Shown: positions 55,091 to 64,000, counted from the stretch's first letter. The stretch is 64,000 nucleotides of DNA from Candidatus Nanopelagicales bacterium (GCA_018401415.1 JAGYKV010000017.1:124001-188000); one strand, 5' to 3'. Translations and numbers: made by a program. Notes: a model not told the origin generated them from the sequence alone.

Positions 55091-55584
55091 GGTGCGACGG
55101 CTCTTCGGGCGAGGTCGGAGAGTGCCGTGCCAGATACCCGATAGGGAACCCATTCGGTAAGTGCCTCTGCGCCGAGATGGTGATACACATTTCGAGCTGA
55201 TTCATTCCAGTCCAAAACCCACCACTCAAACCGGGGATAGCCTGCCGTTTCGCATAGCGCAGCGAGTTCGGCCATGAGAGCTTGACCGATACCCGCACCT
55301 CTAAATTGAGGGCGCACATAGAGATCTTCAAGATAAATGCCGTGCTTACCCTGCCACGTTGAGAAGTTTCTAAACCACAGTGCAAATCCGGCAATATCTC
55401 CACGTGGAGTCTCCGCAATGTTGGCGAAGACCGTTGGATTGTTACAAAACAGTGCCGTGCGAAATTGCTCGGCAGTTGCAATAGCAAGATCCGCGGCCCG
55501 CTCATATTCAGCGAGCTCGCGAACCATTGCCACTATTTCGACTTCGTCACCGGGAATTGCTGGGCGAATCCGAATATTGTCCAT
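55087..55584 (-). CDS. GNAT-family N-acetyltransferase
   Basis: The 165-residue protein has the GNAT motif A 'LYVRPQFRGAGIGQALMAEL' (Q/R-x-x-G-x-G/A for CoA) and motif B 'YPRFEWWVLDWNESARNVY'. The pattern is typical of spermine/thialysine-type acetyltransferases (SSAT2-like 'LEDLYVRPQFRG'). The substrate is unknown. The stop overlaps the anti-sigma start, suggesting it is first in a three-gene operon with the sigma factor. Confidence 0.85.
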   Translation of the reverse strand: MDNIRIRPAIPGDEVEIVAMVRELAEYERAADLAIATAEQFRTALFCNNPTVFANIAETPRGDIAGFALWFRNFSTWQGKHGIYLEDLYVRPQFRGAGIGQALMAELAALCETAGYPRFEWWVLDWNESARNVYHHLGAEALTEWVPYRVSGTALSDLARRAVAP

Positions 55585-55627
55585 GAAGAGCTAAGCCTTC
55601 TTTGTTTCCCAAAAAATCTCAGAGATT

Positions 55628-56014
55628 TCATCGATCTTTGCCGAGAAGTTGATCGGCGACCACTACATCGACGGTGCCCTTGGTTCCACCTGCTCCGGCG
55701 AGTTTTGTTGCCTGATTGAAAAGGTCATTGAGTTGCGGGTACTTCTCAAAGTGTGGTGGCTTGAAGTAGTCGGTCCACAAGACCCAAAGGTGCTCTTTGA
55801 CCAGGTGTGAACGTGCTTCCTTAATCGCAATAGCGCGCGTCTTGAACTCTGGGTCATCGGATGCGTGGTACTTCTCCATGCACGCCTTCACTGACTCAGC
55901 CTCGAGGCGGGCTTGGGCGGGATCATAAACACCGCAGGGTAGATCGCAATGTGCGTAGGCGTGATCGGTGGTCATGATTGCGGTGAGAATTCGGGTGCTT
56001 AACTGCTTGCGCAT
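55628..56014 (-). CDS. sodN: Nickel-containing superoxide dismutase (SodN)
   Basis: The 128-residue precursor has a 21-residue pro-sequence, then H-C-D-L-P-C-G-V-Y beginning at His22. His22, Cys23 and Cys27 form the nickel hook once the pro-sequence is removed, because the new N-terminal amine binds Ni. 'HLWVLWTDYFKPPHFEKYP' is the usual helical bundle segment. The gene is divergent from its dedicated peptidase gene (sodX). NiSOD is widespread in streptomycetes and aquatic actinobacteria, replacing Fe- or Mn-SOD. Confidence 0.96.
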   Translation of the reverse strand: MRKQLSTRILTAIMTTDHAYAHCDLPCGVYDPAQARLEAESVKACMEKYHASDDPEFKTRAIAIKEARSHLVKEHLWVLWTDYFKPPHFEKYPQLNDLFNQATKLAGAGGTKGTVDVVVADQLLGKDR

Positions 56015-56073
56015 GTGTGCTCCTCTAGTGGGTTGCTGACTCTCTTACTCTAGTAGCCGGAGGTGAACACGCA

Positions 56074-56425
56074 ATGTGGACTCCGCTGAAAATTGGGATC
56101 GATACCCTTAAATCCATGCTTGGCATTCACCTCCCATATTCCCTGGTTCGAATTGTCGGTCTATCCATGGCACCAGGACTTCGCAATGGCGAGATTTGGC
56201 TGGTCCGAAACGGTTCTCGAAGAGTGAAATCTGGCAGCGTGATTGTTTTTAGCCTGCCGAACCGCCCCCACCTGGTTCAGGTGAAAAGAGTTATTCGCAG
56301 TGAAGGTGAGGGCTGGTGGGTGGAAGGAGACAACCCCCACCACAGCACGGATTCCCGAGATTTTGGTGCGGTACCCGAAAACAGTAGTTAAGGGAGTGCT
56401 GGTAAGGAGAATTCACGCCGCATAG
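56074..56425 (+). CDS. sodX: NiSOD maturation signal peptidase (S26 family, SodX), interrupted by a frameshift near the 3' end
   Basis: This S26-type peptidase removes the SodN pro-sequence. The catalytic Ser is in 'RIVGLSMAPGLRNGE' and the Lys in 'HLVQVKRVIRS', with 'GDNPHHSTDSRDFGAVP' as box E. The open frame stops at 56391 after 'PENSS', just short of the family's terminal strand. Removing one C from CCC at 56374-56376 continues as 'DFGAVPKTVVKGVLVRRIHAA' to a stop at 56423-56425. That matches the usual end of the family and makes 116 residues. It is divergent from sodN with 60 bases between them, so a shared regulatory region is likely. Confidence 0.85.
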
Positions 56426-56450
56426 ATATTAATTAACCGCGCGGGATAAT

Positions 56451-56636
56451 CTAATCGTCGAGTTCATCGTTGCGAGCGAGCCACGTTGCGAGCCGATCAA
56501 TTGCTGTTTCAAACTCTGGATTCATGTTGACAAACTCGCCGAGGCGTACAGCTAACCATTCCAGGGTAACCGTTTCCTCGCCGCGTCTGCGCGAAAGTTC
56601 TTCTGCACCACGATCGGTGTCATACATCTTTGTCAC
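56451..56636 (-). CDS. DUF6104-type small protein
   Basis: This 61-residue acidic protein has 'DRGAEELSRRRGEETVTLEWLA' and 'ETAIDRLATWLARNDELDD', which match the short DUF6104 proteins commonly encoded just downstream of kgd in actinobacteria. Function is unknown. It is 11 bases downstream of kgd on the same strand and probably co-transcribed. Confidence 0.85.
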   Translation of the reverse strand: MTKMYDTDRGAEELSRRRGEETVTLEWLAVRLGEFVNMNPEFETAIDRLATWLARNDELDD

Positions 56637-56647
56637 CGGCTCCCTGC

Positions 56648-59600
56648 TTATTCAAATGCGGATTCAATGAGCACTTTCTGGTCTTCTTCGTGTCTTTGGT
56701 GAGTCCCAACGGCAGGAGCAGAAGAAGCAGGGCGTGATACGCAGGTAATCGCACGCTTAATCATTTGTGGAACACTCAGCGCAATGAAGGACCAGCCACC
56801 CTGATTTGCTGGTTCTTCTTGAATCCAGCGGATATCTGCATCCGGATACTGCGCTGCCATAGCGGGAAGACTGACACCCGGAAGTGGATAGAGGCGCTCG
56901 AGGCGAACAATCGCTGTATCCGTGATTGCGTGCTGTTCCCGGTAAGCAAGAAGGTCGTAATACACCTTGCCGCTGCAGATAAGAACACGCTTCGTGGTGG
57001 GCTCGGTAACTATTGTGTCGGGGAGAAATGGTCTAAAAACCCCCGTGGTGAAATCGTTAACGCTGGAGACAGAGTGCTTTGAGCGCAAGAGCGATTTCGG
57101 AGTAAAGCAAATCAGCGGCCGCGATAGACGTCCAAGTACCTGCCAGCGTAGAAGATGGAAATACGAAGCAGGTGTACTAGGCACTGCAACAGACATGTTG
57201 TCCTGCGCACACAATTGCAGGAATCTTTCTATTCTCCCACTGCTGTGATCAGGTCCTTGGCCTTCCTGGCCATGGGGGAGCAGCAGGGTCACCGATGAGC
57301 GTTGACCCCACTTTTGCTCACCCGATGAAATGAATTCATCGATGATTGTTTGGGCCCCGTTCACAAAGTCACCAAACTGTCCTTCCCACATGACAAGGGC
57401 ATCGGGTCGAACTACCGAGTAGCCGTACTCAAATCCCAACGCAGCGTATTCGCTGAGTGAAGAGTCATAGACATAAAGTTTTCCGCCATCGCGATAGCAC
57501 TGTTTGAGTGGTTTGTACTGCCAGCCAGATTCTTTATCGACGATCACCATGTGTCGATGTCCAAAAGTTCCGCGCCGCGAATCCTGTCCGGCTAACCGAA
57601 CGGTACGACCCTCCATCAGTAGGGAACCAACCGCCATGGCCTCGGCCATGCCCCAATCAATTGTGTCTTCGTGCACCATTTGTGCTCGTCGCTGCAACTG
57701 TGGCGCCAGCCGTGGATGAACATTGAATCCCTCAGGCAATGTCAGTTGCGAGTGAATAATTGTCTCGATTTGATCCGGGGTGATGCTGGTGTCAACGTCT
57801 TGGCTCGGGCTCTGAGGAACCAGATCGAGTTGGCCTGTTTCCAAAATGTCTTTTATATGCTGAGTGAATTCATCTGCGGTCTCACTCGTACGGGTCTCTT
57901 GGAAAACAAGCTCGAGTTGTTCCTGAAAGTGTCTGAGTACCTCTTCAGCTTCTTCGACAGAAATATCGCCACGACCGATCAACGATTCGGTGTAGTGCTT
58001 ACGAACTGATCGCTTGTTATCAATGATCGAGTACATGAGCGGCTGGGTAAGTGAAGGATCGTCTGCTTCATTGTGTCCGCGGCGTCTGTAACAGACCAGA
58101 TCAATGACCACGTCTTTGGCAAATGCCTGCCGGAAATCAAATGCCAATTGTGAAACGTAGATGACGGCCTCGGGATCGTCTCCGTTGACGTGAAAAATCG
58201 GTGATTGAATCATGCGGGCAACATCGGTGGAATACACCGATGACCTGCTGTATCGCGGTGATGTTGTGAAGCCCACTTGATTGTTCACGACAATGTGGAT
58301 GGTCCCGCCCGTGCGGTAACCCTGGAGTTGGGAAAGCTGGAGAGTCTCTGCCACCACACCTTGGCCTGCAAAGGCAGCGTCACCATGTATCAAAACGGGC
58401 AAAATGTCGTGGCGCCTTTCCGGTGGGAGTAAATCCTGCTTTGCCCGAACGATTCCCTCGAGTACCGGGTCGACCGCTTCGAGGTGGGAGGGGTTCGCGG
58501 CGAGGTACACCGACGTGTAATTACCCTGGGCAGAAACAAATGACCCGGTGGTACCGAGGTGGTACTTTACGTCGCCTGAGCCTTGGACAGAGTTTTCAGC
58601 GTATTCACCCTCAAATTCCTTGAAAATTTGTCCATAGGATTTTCCCGCAATATTGGATAACACATTGAGTCGACCCCGATGCGGCATCCCAATGGCAACC
58701 TCAAGAATTTCATGGTCGGCGGATTGAGCCAAAATTTCATCCAGCATGGGGATTAAGGATTCGGATCCCTCGAGTGAGAACCTCTTCTGTCCCACGTATT
58801 TGGTTTGCAGGAAGGATTCGAACGCTTCAGCCTCATTGAGTTTACGCAAGATTCGTAACTGGTCCGCAGGTTCGGGCTTCACGTGCGGAATTTCTACCCG
58901 CTCCTGCATCCACTTTCGCTCGGCAGGATCTTGAATGTGCATGTACTCGATGCCAACGGTTCGAGTGTAGGAATCTCTCAGTACACCAAGAATCCGACGC
59001 AACTTCATAAGTGGTTGGCCGCCGAAGCCCCCGGTCGCGAATTCTCGATCCAAATCCCAAAGGGTCAAGCCGTGAGACAAAACGTCAAGATCAGGATGCG
59101 TTCGCTGGTTGTATTCGAGTGGGTCTGTGTCGGCCATGAGGTGTCCGCGCACTCGATAGGCATGAATGATTTCCTGAACCCGAACGTTCTTGTCCAGATC
59201 TGTTTCATGATTGACAGAGATGTCATGTGCCCAGCGAATAGGTTCATAGGGAATGCGCAGATCACGGAAAATATTGTCAAAGAAATGGTGGTCGCCTAAA
59301 AGAAGTTCGTGAATAATTTTGAGGAAATTACCCGATTGAGCCCCTTGAATGATTCGGTGGTCATAAGTTGAGGTGAGGGTCAAAATCTTTGAGACGGCAT
59401 TTCGTGCAATTGTTTCCTCTGAAGCACCTTGCCACTCAGCGGGGTATTCCATAGAGCCGACACCCACAATGCAGCCCTGCCCAACAACAAGGCGAGGAAT
59501 GGAATGGTTGGTGCCGATAGTTCCGGGATTTGTCAGGCTGACGGTTGTGTCTGAAAAATCTTCGACCGTGAGGTTATTCGAACGCGCTCGCCGCACAATA

Positions 59601-60268
59601 TCTTCATAGTTTGCCCAAAAATTGGCAAAGTCCATGTCTTGTGCACCCTTGATATTGGGAACGAGTAACTGGCGAGTGCCGTCGGGTTTTGCAACATCAA
59701 TTGCAAGACCGAAATTAATTGCACCGTTTTTTGAGACCGCGGGCTTTCCATCTAGTTCGGTATAGGAGTAATTCATGGTCGGTTGCAACCTGATTGCTTG
59801 GACGACTGCATAGCCAATCAGGTGAGTGAATGACACCTTCCCACCCCGACCACGTGTGAGATGGTTATTGATCACCGTGCGGTTGTCAAATAACAATTTC
59901 ACCGGCATGGAGCGCACACTCGTGGCTGTTGGAACAGTGAGACTTTCTTCCATGTTCACTACCACACGCGCGGCAGGACCTTTGAGCCGTTCGATATCAG
60001 GTGAGGTGTCTGATTGTGTCTCACGTATTGGGGCTGGAGCCGCGTGGACGGATTCGGGAACTGACACTGGCACCGGTGGCTCGCGGTGGCCCATTGACTC
60101 AGCAGGTGGGGCAGAACTCTCCGTAGGGGAGTAGTCGGTGAAAAATTCCCACCACGCCGGATCAACAGAATTTCGATCCAGAAGAAATTGCTGGTAGAGC
60201 TCGTCGACTAACCAGTCATTGGGGCCAAATTGGTCGGGGGGCTCTGTAGCCACGACTTTTCCTCTCAC
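56648..60268 (-). CDS. kgd: Multifunctional 2-oxoglutarate metabolism enzyme Kgd (E1o with fused E2o-like domain)
   Basis: This 1206-residue protein is the mycobacterial/corynebacterial type (OdhA/KGD) that fuses an E2o succinyltransferase core to the TPP-dependent E1o. Residues 1-35 match the E1 N-terminal helix ('FGPNDWLVDELYQQFLLDRN'), followed by a Pro/Ser linker. The E2-like core (about 100-345) has 'INFGLAIDVAKPDGTRQLLVPN' and the catalytic 'TSTYDHRIIQGAQSG'. The E1 part (about 355-1206) has 'MPHRGRLNVLSNIAGK', 'HGDAAFAGQGVVAETLQLS' and 'CYRRRGHNEADDPS'. It lacks a lipoyl domain, as usual. It acts in the TCA cycle and as 2-oxoglutarate decarboxylase or carboligase. Its FHA regulator GarA/OdhI is not in the window. 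Confidence 0.97.
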   Translation of the reverse strand: MRGKVVATEPPDQFGPNDWLVDELYQQFLLDRNSVDPAWWEFFTDYSPTESSAPPAESMGHREPPVPVSVPESVHAAPAPIRETQSDTSPDIERLKGPAARVVVNMEESLTVPTATSVRSMPVKLLFDNRTVINNHLTRGRGGKVSFTHLIGYAVVQAIRLQPTMNYSYTELDGKPAVSKNGAINFGLAIDVAKPDGTRQLLVPNIKGAQDMDFANFWANYEDIVRRARSNNLTVEDFSDTTVSLTNPGTIGTNHSIPRLVVGQGCIVGVGSMEYPAEWQGASEETIARNAVSKILTLTSTYDHRIIQGAQSGNFLKIIHELLLGDHHFFDNIFRDLRIPYEPIRWAHDISVNHETDLDKNVRVQEIIHAYRVRGHLMADTDPLEYNQRTHPDLDVLSHGLTLWDLDREFATGGFGGQPLMKLRRILGVLRDSYTRTVGIEYMHIQDPAERKWMQERVEIPHVKPEPADQLRILRKLNEAEAFESFLQTKYVGQKRFSLEGSESLIPMLDEILAQSADHEILEVAIGMPHRGRLNVLSNIAGKSYGQIFKEFEGEYAENSVQGSGDVKYHLGTTGSFVSAQGNYTSVYLAANPSHLEAVDPVLEGIVRAKQDLLPPERRHDILPVLIHGDAAFAGQGVVAETLQLSQLQGYRTGGTIHIVVNNQVGFTTSPRYSRSSVYSTDVARMIQSPIFHVNGDDPEAVIYVSQLAFDFRQAFAKDVVIDLVCYRRRGHNEADDPSLTQPLMYSIIDNKRSVRKHYTESLIGRGDISVEEAEEVLRHFQEQLELVFQETRTSETADEFTQHIKDILETGQLDLVPQSPSQDVDTSITPDQIETIIHSQLTLPEGFNVHPRLAPQLQRRAQMVHEDTIDWGMAEAMAVGSLLMEGRTVRLAGQDSRRGTFGHRHMVIVDKESGWQYKPLKQCYRDGGKLYVYDSSLSEYAALGFEYGYSVVRPDALVMWEGQFGDFVNGAQTIIDEFISSGEQKWGQRSSVTLLLPHGQEGQGPDHSSGRIERFLQLCAQDNMSVAVPSTPASYFHLLRWQVLGRLSRPLICFTPKSLLRSKHSVSSVNDFTTGVFRPFLPDTIVTEPTTKRVLICSGKVYYDLLAYREQHAITDTAIVRLERLYPLPGVSLPAMAAQYPDADIRWIQEEPANQGGWSFIALSVPQMIKRAITCVSRPASSAPAVGTHQRHEEDQKVLIESAFE

Positions 60269-60395
60269 CGGCGACCTTAATGCGACACAAGCCTAAGGCG
60301 TTTGTTGTTCATTACCTACCGTGGGTCGGATGATTCTTTCTTTGACCAACGCCCAAGGACATGCAGGTGTAGGGAATCTGCGAGAGCATTAGCGG

Positions 60396-61139
60396 GTGGA
60401 AGGAAAATTGGTGCTGATCACAGGCGGTGCCCAAGGGATCGGATTCGCTGCGGGTGCCGCATTCGGCAAAGCGGGAGCGACTGTTGTCCTCTTGGGTCAG
60501 ACACCGGCATCGGGTCAGCGGGCAGCCCTATTACTGCAGAATCAGGGGATAGATGCGGTGGGCGATGGCACCGATGTTGCCGACCACCGGGCCATGGATG
60601 AACTCGCGGCCAGACTCGGTGCGCTGGCCCAGCCAGATATTGTGGTTGCAAGTGCAGGAGTCATGAGTGATCGCATGTCGAAAACATTGAGGACTGACCC
60701 CGCAGAGTGGAAACGAGTACTGGACATTAATCTCACTGGGGTCTGGAACACGCTGAGGGTTTTCGGCCCACCCATGGTCGCCCGCAGATCTGGTCGAATA
60801 GTCACCGTTTCAGCGTGTCTCGGCCGTTTCACAGGTCCAGGGACGGCGGGGGGATTAGCTCCCTACCGAGTGAGCAAAGCGGCAGTCAATGCCCTCACTC
60901 GCAATTTTGCTGCCGAAACAGGCTGGGGAGAACGCGGAGTTCTCGTCGATGCCATGTGCCCCAATCACTGTCGCACCAACATGGGTGGGCCCCACGCTGA
61001 AAGGTCGGCAGAAGAAGGTGCCGACACCATTTATTGGCTGGCCACCTCCGACCTCGAGCAGCGAGCCGAAGTAGTGGGCGCACGTGATTTCCCGCTCACG
61101 GGATTGCTGTGGGAAGACCGGCAGATAGTGCCGTTCTAG
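60396..61139 (+). CDS. Short-chain dehydrogenase/reductase
   Basis: This 247-residue SDR has the nucleotide motif 'VLITGGAQGIGFAAG', 'GDGTDVADHRAM' and the N-A-G-like 'VASAGVMSD'. The catalytic YxxxK is 'APYRVSKAAVNAL', with the upstream Ser in 'RIVTVSACLG'. The segment 'CPNHCRTNMGG' (instead of the more usual C-P-G-x-x-x-T) is a small oddity. The substrate is unknown. It is divergent from kgd, with a 127-base gap between them. The start is a GTG. Confidence 0.88.
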   Translation: MEGKLVLITGGAQGIGFAAGAAFGKAGATVVLLGQTPASGQRAALLLQNQGIDAVGDGTDVADHRAMDELAARLGALAQPDIVVASAGVMSDRMSKTLRTDPAEWKRVLDINLTGVWNTLRVFGPPMVARRSGRIVTVSACLGRFTGPGTAGGLAPYRVSKAAVNALTRNFAAETGWGERGVLVDAMCPNHCRTNMGGPHAERSAEEGADTIYWLATSDLEQRAEVVGARDFPLTGLLWEDRQIVPF

Positions 61140-61350
61140 CAAAAGGGCTGCGGTTCTACAACGCGCCCAGATATAACTTGCTCCAGCCAAGAGCCCTCAT
61201 GCTCGAGGAGCCGGAATTTCACAATAGAGGGCACTGCGCTTATCCTTGGAGAGCGTTTCCCTGCGGGGACATAAAGTTCCGCCGGTGTTTGTGCAAAGTT
61301 GTCGGGTTCGTAAATGCTGTGCTCAGTGAACCAAATGAAGGAGTGAGGTC

Positions 61351-62830
61351 ATGCGGGGAGTAGTGCGGGCAATTGCGCTCGCCAGCGCAGGAGCACTTCT
61401 CATGGGATCCATGTCTCCTGCGGTCATGGCCCTAAATCCGGCTAATGACACGACTGATAACAACACCACCGACCCGGTGGCACCCACTGCTCCTCAAACT
61501 CCGATTCCGGCCGTTTCCATTTCATCAGCCACGCCGACGATTCTCAGCGTGCGACCCGGAGCCACTCAGGATTCCTTGACGGTTCGCTACCAGCCGCTCA
61601 ATCCTGTTTTATTCGCCGTATCTGATCCATCGGTTATTTCTTATGAACTTTCATTCGACAAAACAACATGGTGGACCTGTGAGCAGCCGAGTGCGGAGGA
61701 TATTGCATCGGGGTTCGCATCATGCAATCTCACAAACTTGAAGCCTCTGCGAACCTATGGCGTCTACTTGCGAGCTGTTGAAAAGCGAGCCATGAGTTCG
61801 GGGGCCGTGATCGCAACGGGAACATCTTTGGTAGCAGGCCCTGCAATCGGAACAACGGAAATTCCGCAAAGCCTCGATCAAGATAAACCGGGAAAACTTC
61901 CATCACCCAGAGCAACTGGTGGGTGCACGTTTTAATGCCGCAAGCAATTCTTTGGGTGTAGATGCATCAAAGCGCTCAGTCGGAGTGGGAACACTTCCCA
62001 AAATAACTTTCTCACGAGATATTCCGAATAAGGCCGCGGTGGAAAGGCATTTGGTGGTTTCGGCGCAGATTGACACCGGAGTTATCAAGCCAGTTGCGGG
62101 AGCTTGGGGTTGGGTGAGTGATCGCTCTGCGGTATTCCGACCCAAAGATTATTGGCCGGGAAATGCCACCATCCGGATAGTTTCTGATCTGGATCGAGTT
62201 GTGCTGGGGAAATCAGGAACCTCTTTTCTTGTTGGCTCAAAGCAACTTAATAAGACATACAAGTTCACTACTGCACGCAAGTTGATTGCAAATGTCGATG
62301 GCGCAACCAAGAAAATGAAAGTTTTTATTGATGGAAAGAAGGTCCACACTTTTCCAGTCTCATTAGGAAAAGGAGACTGGGAAACGCGCAATGGCACCAA
62401 AGTGGTGAGCACTTCGAAGGAGCCCCACAAGATTTACAGAAGCGAGTCGCTTGGTCTGACGGCGCCCGAGGACCAATATGAATTGGCAGCCCCGTGGAAT
62501 ACCCGACTCACCCCCACAGGTGAATTTATTCATGCAGCACCCTGGGCATATGGTCGACTCGGTCGGTATAACGGATCGCATGGGTGCACAAATATGTACG
62601 AAAAAGATGCCGAGTGGGTATACAAGAACACCATTCCCGGCGACATCGTCTACTTCACCAATACCGGCGGTAACACGGTGGAGCCGTGGAACGGCCCCGG
62701 TGGCTTATGGAATATTCCGTGGTCCAAATGGGTGAAGAAGTCAGCCCTGGTAAGTGGCACGAATACAGTTGAGACCGATTCCAATGCAGGAACGGGATCT
62801 TTGGAAAGCGCTCAGCCTGCGAGTGCCTAA
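61351..62830 (+). CDS. Secreted L,D-transpeptidase with N-terminal Fn3-like domain, interrupted by a frameshift
   Basis: Two overlapping frames make one plausible 490-residue protein. The first (61351-61935) starts with a signal peptide ('AIALASAGALLMGSMSPAVMA') and an Fn3-like domain ('SYELSFDKTTWWTCEQPS'). The second (to 62830) holds an Ig-like domain ('PVAGAWGWVSDRSAVFRPKDYWPG') and a YkuD L,D-transpeptidase domain with the catalytic motif S-H-G-C-T-N. It has no signal peptide of its own, supporting one gene. Removing one C from CCC at 61905-61907 gives 'GKLPSPEQLVGARFNAASN'. It forms 3-3 peptidoglycan crosslinks or attaches proteins outside the membrane. The last 47 bases overlap the thioesterase gene. 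Confidence 0.85.
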
Positions 62831-63629
62831 TCTCATAAATTCAAGTCAAGAGTGGTCTGTCCCGGAAGGCTGGCGGCAAGGCCGGGGTGCCTGGGGCGGG
62901 TACGCAATCACTGCCATGGCGAAACATGTTGAAGAGCTTGAGGATCCATCACGTGCCCTGCGCACTCTTTCAGCTCAAATTATGGAGCCCGTCGTGGTAG
63001 GTGATTACTACATGGAGACACAGTGCCTCCGAAAAGGCTCAGCTCTTTCGATGTGGGCGGTTACCGTTACCAGGTCCCATGATCGCGCACCAGTTGCTCA
63101 ATCGCAGATCATCACCGGTGTGCAGCGAGACTTGGTAATAAGTCCGGAATTAGATGAGTGGGGAACCGCACATATGCCCGCGGTGGCATCTTTCGAATTC
63201 ACGCCGATCGCACCGGTTGGTCCACCATTCGCTCCCGAGTTCACCAGACAGCTCGAATTCCGGCCAATTTCGCCTTTGCCTACGGCGGGTGATCGAGCCA
63301 CGTCATTGGGATGGATCCGCCTGCCCTCCACAACACAGGAGGGGGACCGCTGGTCCGCCGCCGAACTCATGGGGATCATCGATGGTTGGTGGCCAGCATC
63401 CCTCACGCTGATGGATTCCATGCACCCGATGGCCACGGTTGCCTACAGCGTGCACCTCCTGATTGATCCGAGGACGATTGAGCCGGTTCAATTGGAGCGC
63501 TCGCCATTGTTACTTGAGTCGTCCGTGAGTTCAGCATATGGTGGTTTTACCAGTGAACTGCGCAGGTTGTGGACACCCGATGGTCGCCTTGTTGCTGAGA
63601 ACCTTCAGTCGATAGTCGTCATAAAGTAG
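62784..63629 (+). CDS. Acyl-CoA thioesterase family protein (TesB-like double hotdog)
   Basis: The 281-residue protein has a double-hotdog layout. The N-terminal half has 'GRGAWGGYAITAMAKHVEEL' (central helix) and 'LSAQIMEPVVVGDYYMETQCLRKG'. The C-terminal half has 'AELMGIIDGWWPASLTLMDS' and 'ATVAYSVHLLIDP'. Such TesB-type or 4HBT_3 proteins hydrolyse acyl-CoAs. ATG 62784 was chosen over the earlier in-frame start because it limits the overlap with the transpeptidase gene; even so, 47 bases overlap. Confidence 0.78.
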   Translation: MQERDLWKALSLRVPNLINSSQEWSVPEGWRQGRGAWGGYAITAMAKHVEELEDPSRALRTLSAQIMEPVVVGDYYMETQCLRKGSALSMWAVTVTRSHDRAPVAQSQIITGVQRDLVISPELDEWGTAHMPAVASFEFTPIAPVGPPFAPEFTRQLEFRPISPLPTAGDRATSLGWIRLPSTTQEGDRWSAAELMGIIDGWWPASLTLMDSMHPMATVAYSVHLLIDPRTIEPVQLERSPLLLESSVSSAYGGFTSELRRLWTPDGRLVAENLQSIVVIK

Positions 63630-63642
63630 CGGAAGCAGTTGG

Positions 63643-64000
63643 CTACTCCCACGTGAGCGTTTTGCTGTTTTTCAAGATTTTTTCCAAATAGTTTTCCGTT
63701 TCAGGAAACGGTGGCACGCCGTCGTACTTGCGTACCGCACCAAAACCTGCGTTGTAGGCCGCGAGAGTATTGTGCAATTTTTTCCCCGGAACCTCTGCCA
63801 CCAGTTTGCGATTAACGCAATTGAGAGCTGCAGCGCTATGGATGGCGTCGACCGGATTCCAGACGTCTGCAATTCCATCGCCATCAGCATCAATACCGTA
63901 CTGCTTCCATGTTGGTGGCATGAATTGCGCGATTCCTTGTGCGCCCGCTTGGCTCACCGCATTGGGATCCCATCCGCTTTCCGCATGCAATTGTGCCGCG
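63643..64000 (-). CDS. Lytic transglycosylase (SLT/transglycosylase domain), C-terminal part, truncated by window edge
   Basis: The visible 118 codons are the C-terminal part of a lysozyme-like transglycosylase: 'HAESGWDPNAVSQAGAQGIAQFMPPTW' with the catalytic Glu (in the H-A-E-S segment) and 'NTLAAYNAGFGAVRKYDGVPPFPETENYLEKI'. It cleaves peptidoglycan glycan strands. The N-terminus, including any signal peptide, lies beyond 64000. It is convergent with the thioesterase gene. Confidence 0.9.
   Translation of the reverse strand, partial: AAQLHAESGWDPNAVSQAGAQGIAQFMPPTWKQYGIDADGDGIADVWNPVDAIHSAAALNCVNRKLVAEVPGKKLHNTLAAYNAGFGAVRKYDGVPPFPETENYLEKILKNSKTLTWE

Overview
The window is a 64 kb stretch of actinobacterial chromosome with moderate GC (about mid-50s percent by eye). 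Lineage markers point to class Actinomycetes: WhiB1, mycoredoxin, AdnAB, UvrD2, the fused 2-oxoglutarate decarboxylase/dehydrogenase Kgd, FbiC (coenzyme F420), PdtaS, a SigF-type sigma factor with a partner kinase, and Ni-superoxide dismutase. The moderate GC and the NiSOD suggest an aquatic actinomycete rather than a classical high-GC soil genus; that is inference. No prophage, insertion sequence, CRISPR array or rRNA was found. Genes are tightly packed, with many ATGA/GTGA stop-start overlaps and convergent genes sharing stop codons. No gene-free stretch exceeds 300 bases; the longest are 52346-52604 (whiB1 upstream region), 17780-17999 (a duplicated dyad) and 61140-61350 (nothing recognised).

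Layout. 1-22.9 kb: a cut-off membrane protein, then a block matching in order the M. tuberculosis Rv3202c-Rv3193c neighbourhood as I recall it: adnA-adnB, nudC, mycoredoxin, uvrD2, ABC1-type kinase, a TOMM/ThiF-like protein, a zincin-like protein, a PDZ-Lon protease and a UPF0182 membrane protein. An acyltransferase, an M20 peptidase and a small DUF5679 protein are interspersed. 23-25.8 kb: initiator tRNA-Met with clear promoter and terminator, a high-GC arylamine N-acetyltransferase that looks acquired, and two poorly known envelope proteins. 25.8-29.7 kb: an iron ABC transporter behind overlapping IdeR/DtxR-like boxes, plus a CDGSH protein. 29.8-38.1 kb: acetolactate decarboxylase, glutathione peroxidase, a flippase-like membrane protein, an AlkB-rubredoxin fusion, argG, a zinc-free MDR reductase, a duplicated-domain secreted protein and exonuclease III. 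38.1-40.1 kb: a persulfide-detoxification pair behind a perfect CstR/CsoR-type palindrome. 40.2-43.9 kb: fbiC overlapping a cytochrome P450. 43.8-54 kb: CBS protein, hisN-rsgA-aroA, SRAP, biotinyl carrier, thioesterase, TPP enzyme, pdtaS, whiB1, diacylglycerol-kinase-like gene and a small membrane protein (resembles Rv3217c-Rv3228). 54-64 kb: sigF/anti-sigma/GNAT operon, sodN/sodX, DUF6104 gene, kgd, an SDR, an L,D-transpeptidase, a thioesterase and a cut-off lytic transglycosylase.

The most striking global property is that ten otherwise well-conserved genes are each broken by a single one-base frameshift, mostly next to short homopolymers (adnA, nudC, ABC1 kinase, TOMM-like, a secreted protein, alsD, fbiC, TPP enzyme, sodX, L,D-transpeptidase). 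Residual indel errors in the assembly are the simplest explanation. These genes are annotated here over their full reconstructed extent.

Themes that work together: DNA break processing and repair (AdnAB, UvrD2, ExoIII, SRAP), thiol/iron/reactive-oxygen/sulfide homeostasis (mycoredoxin, GPx, CDGSH, NiSOD, iron uptake, persulfide dioxygenase, WhiB1), and cell-envelope proteins. No clearly new multi-gene system is evident. The best candidates for undescribed biology are the alsD plus 54-residue ORF pair, the orphan TOMM-like protein, the duplicated-domain secreted protein, and the structured RNA region between the persulfide operon and fbiC.
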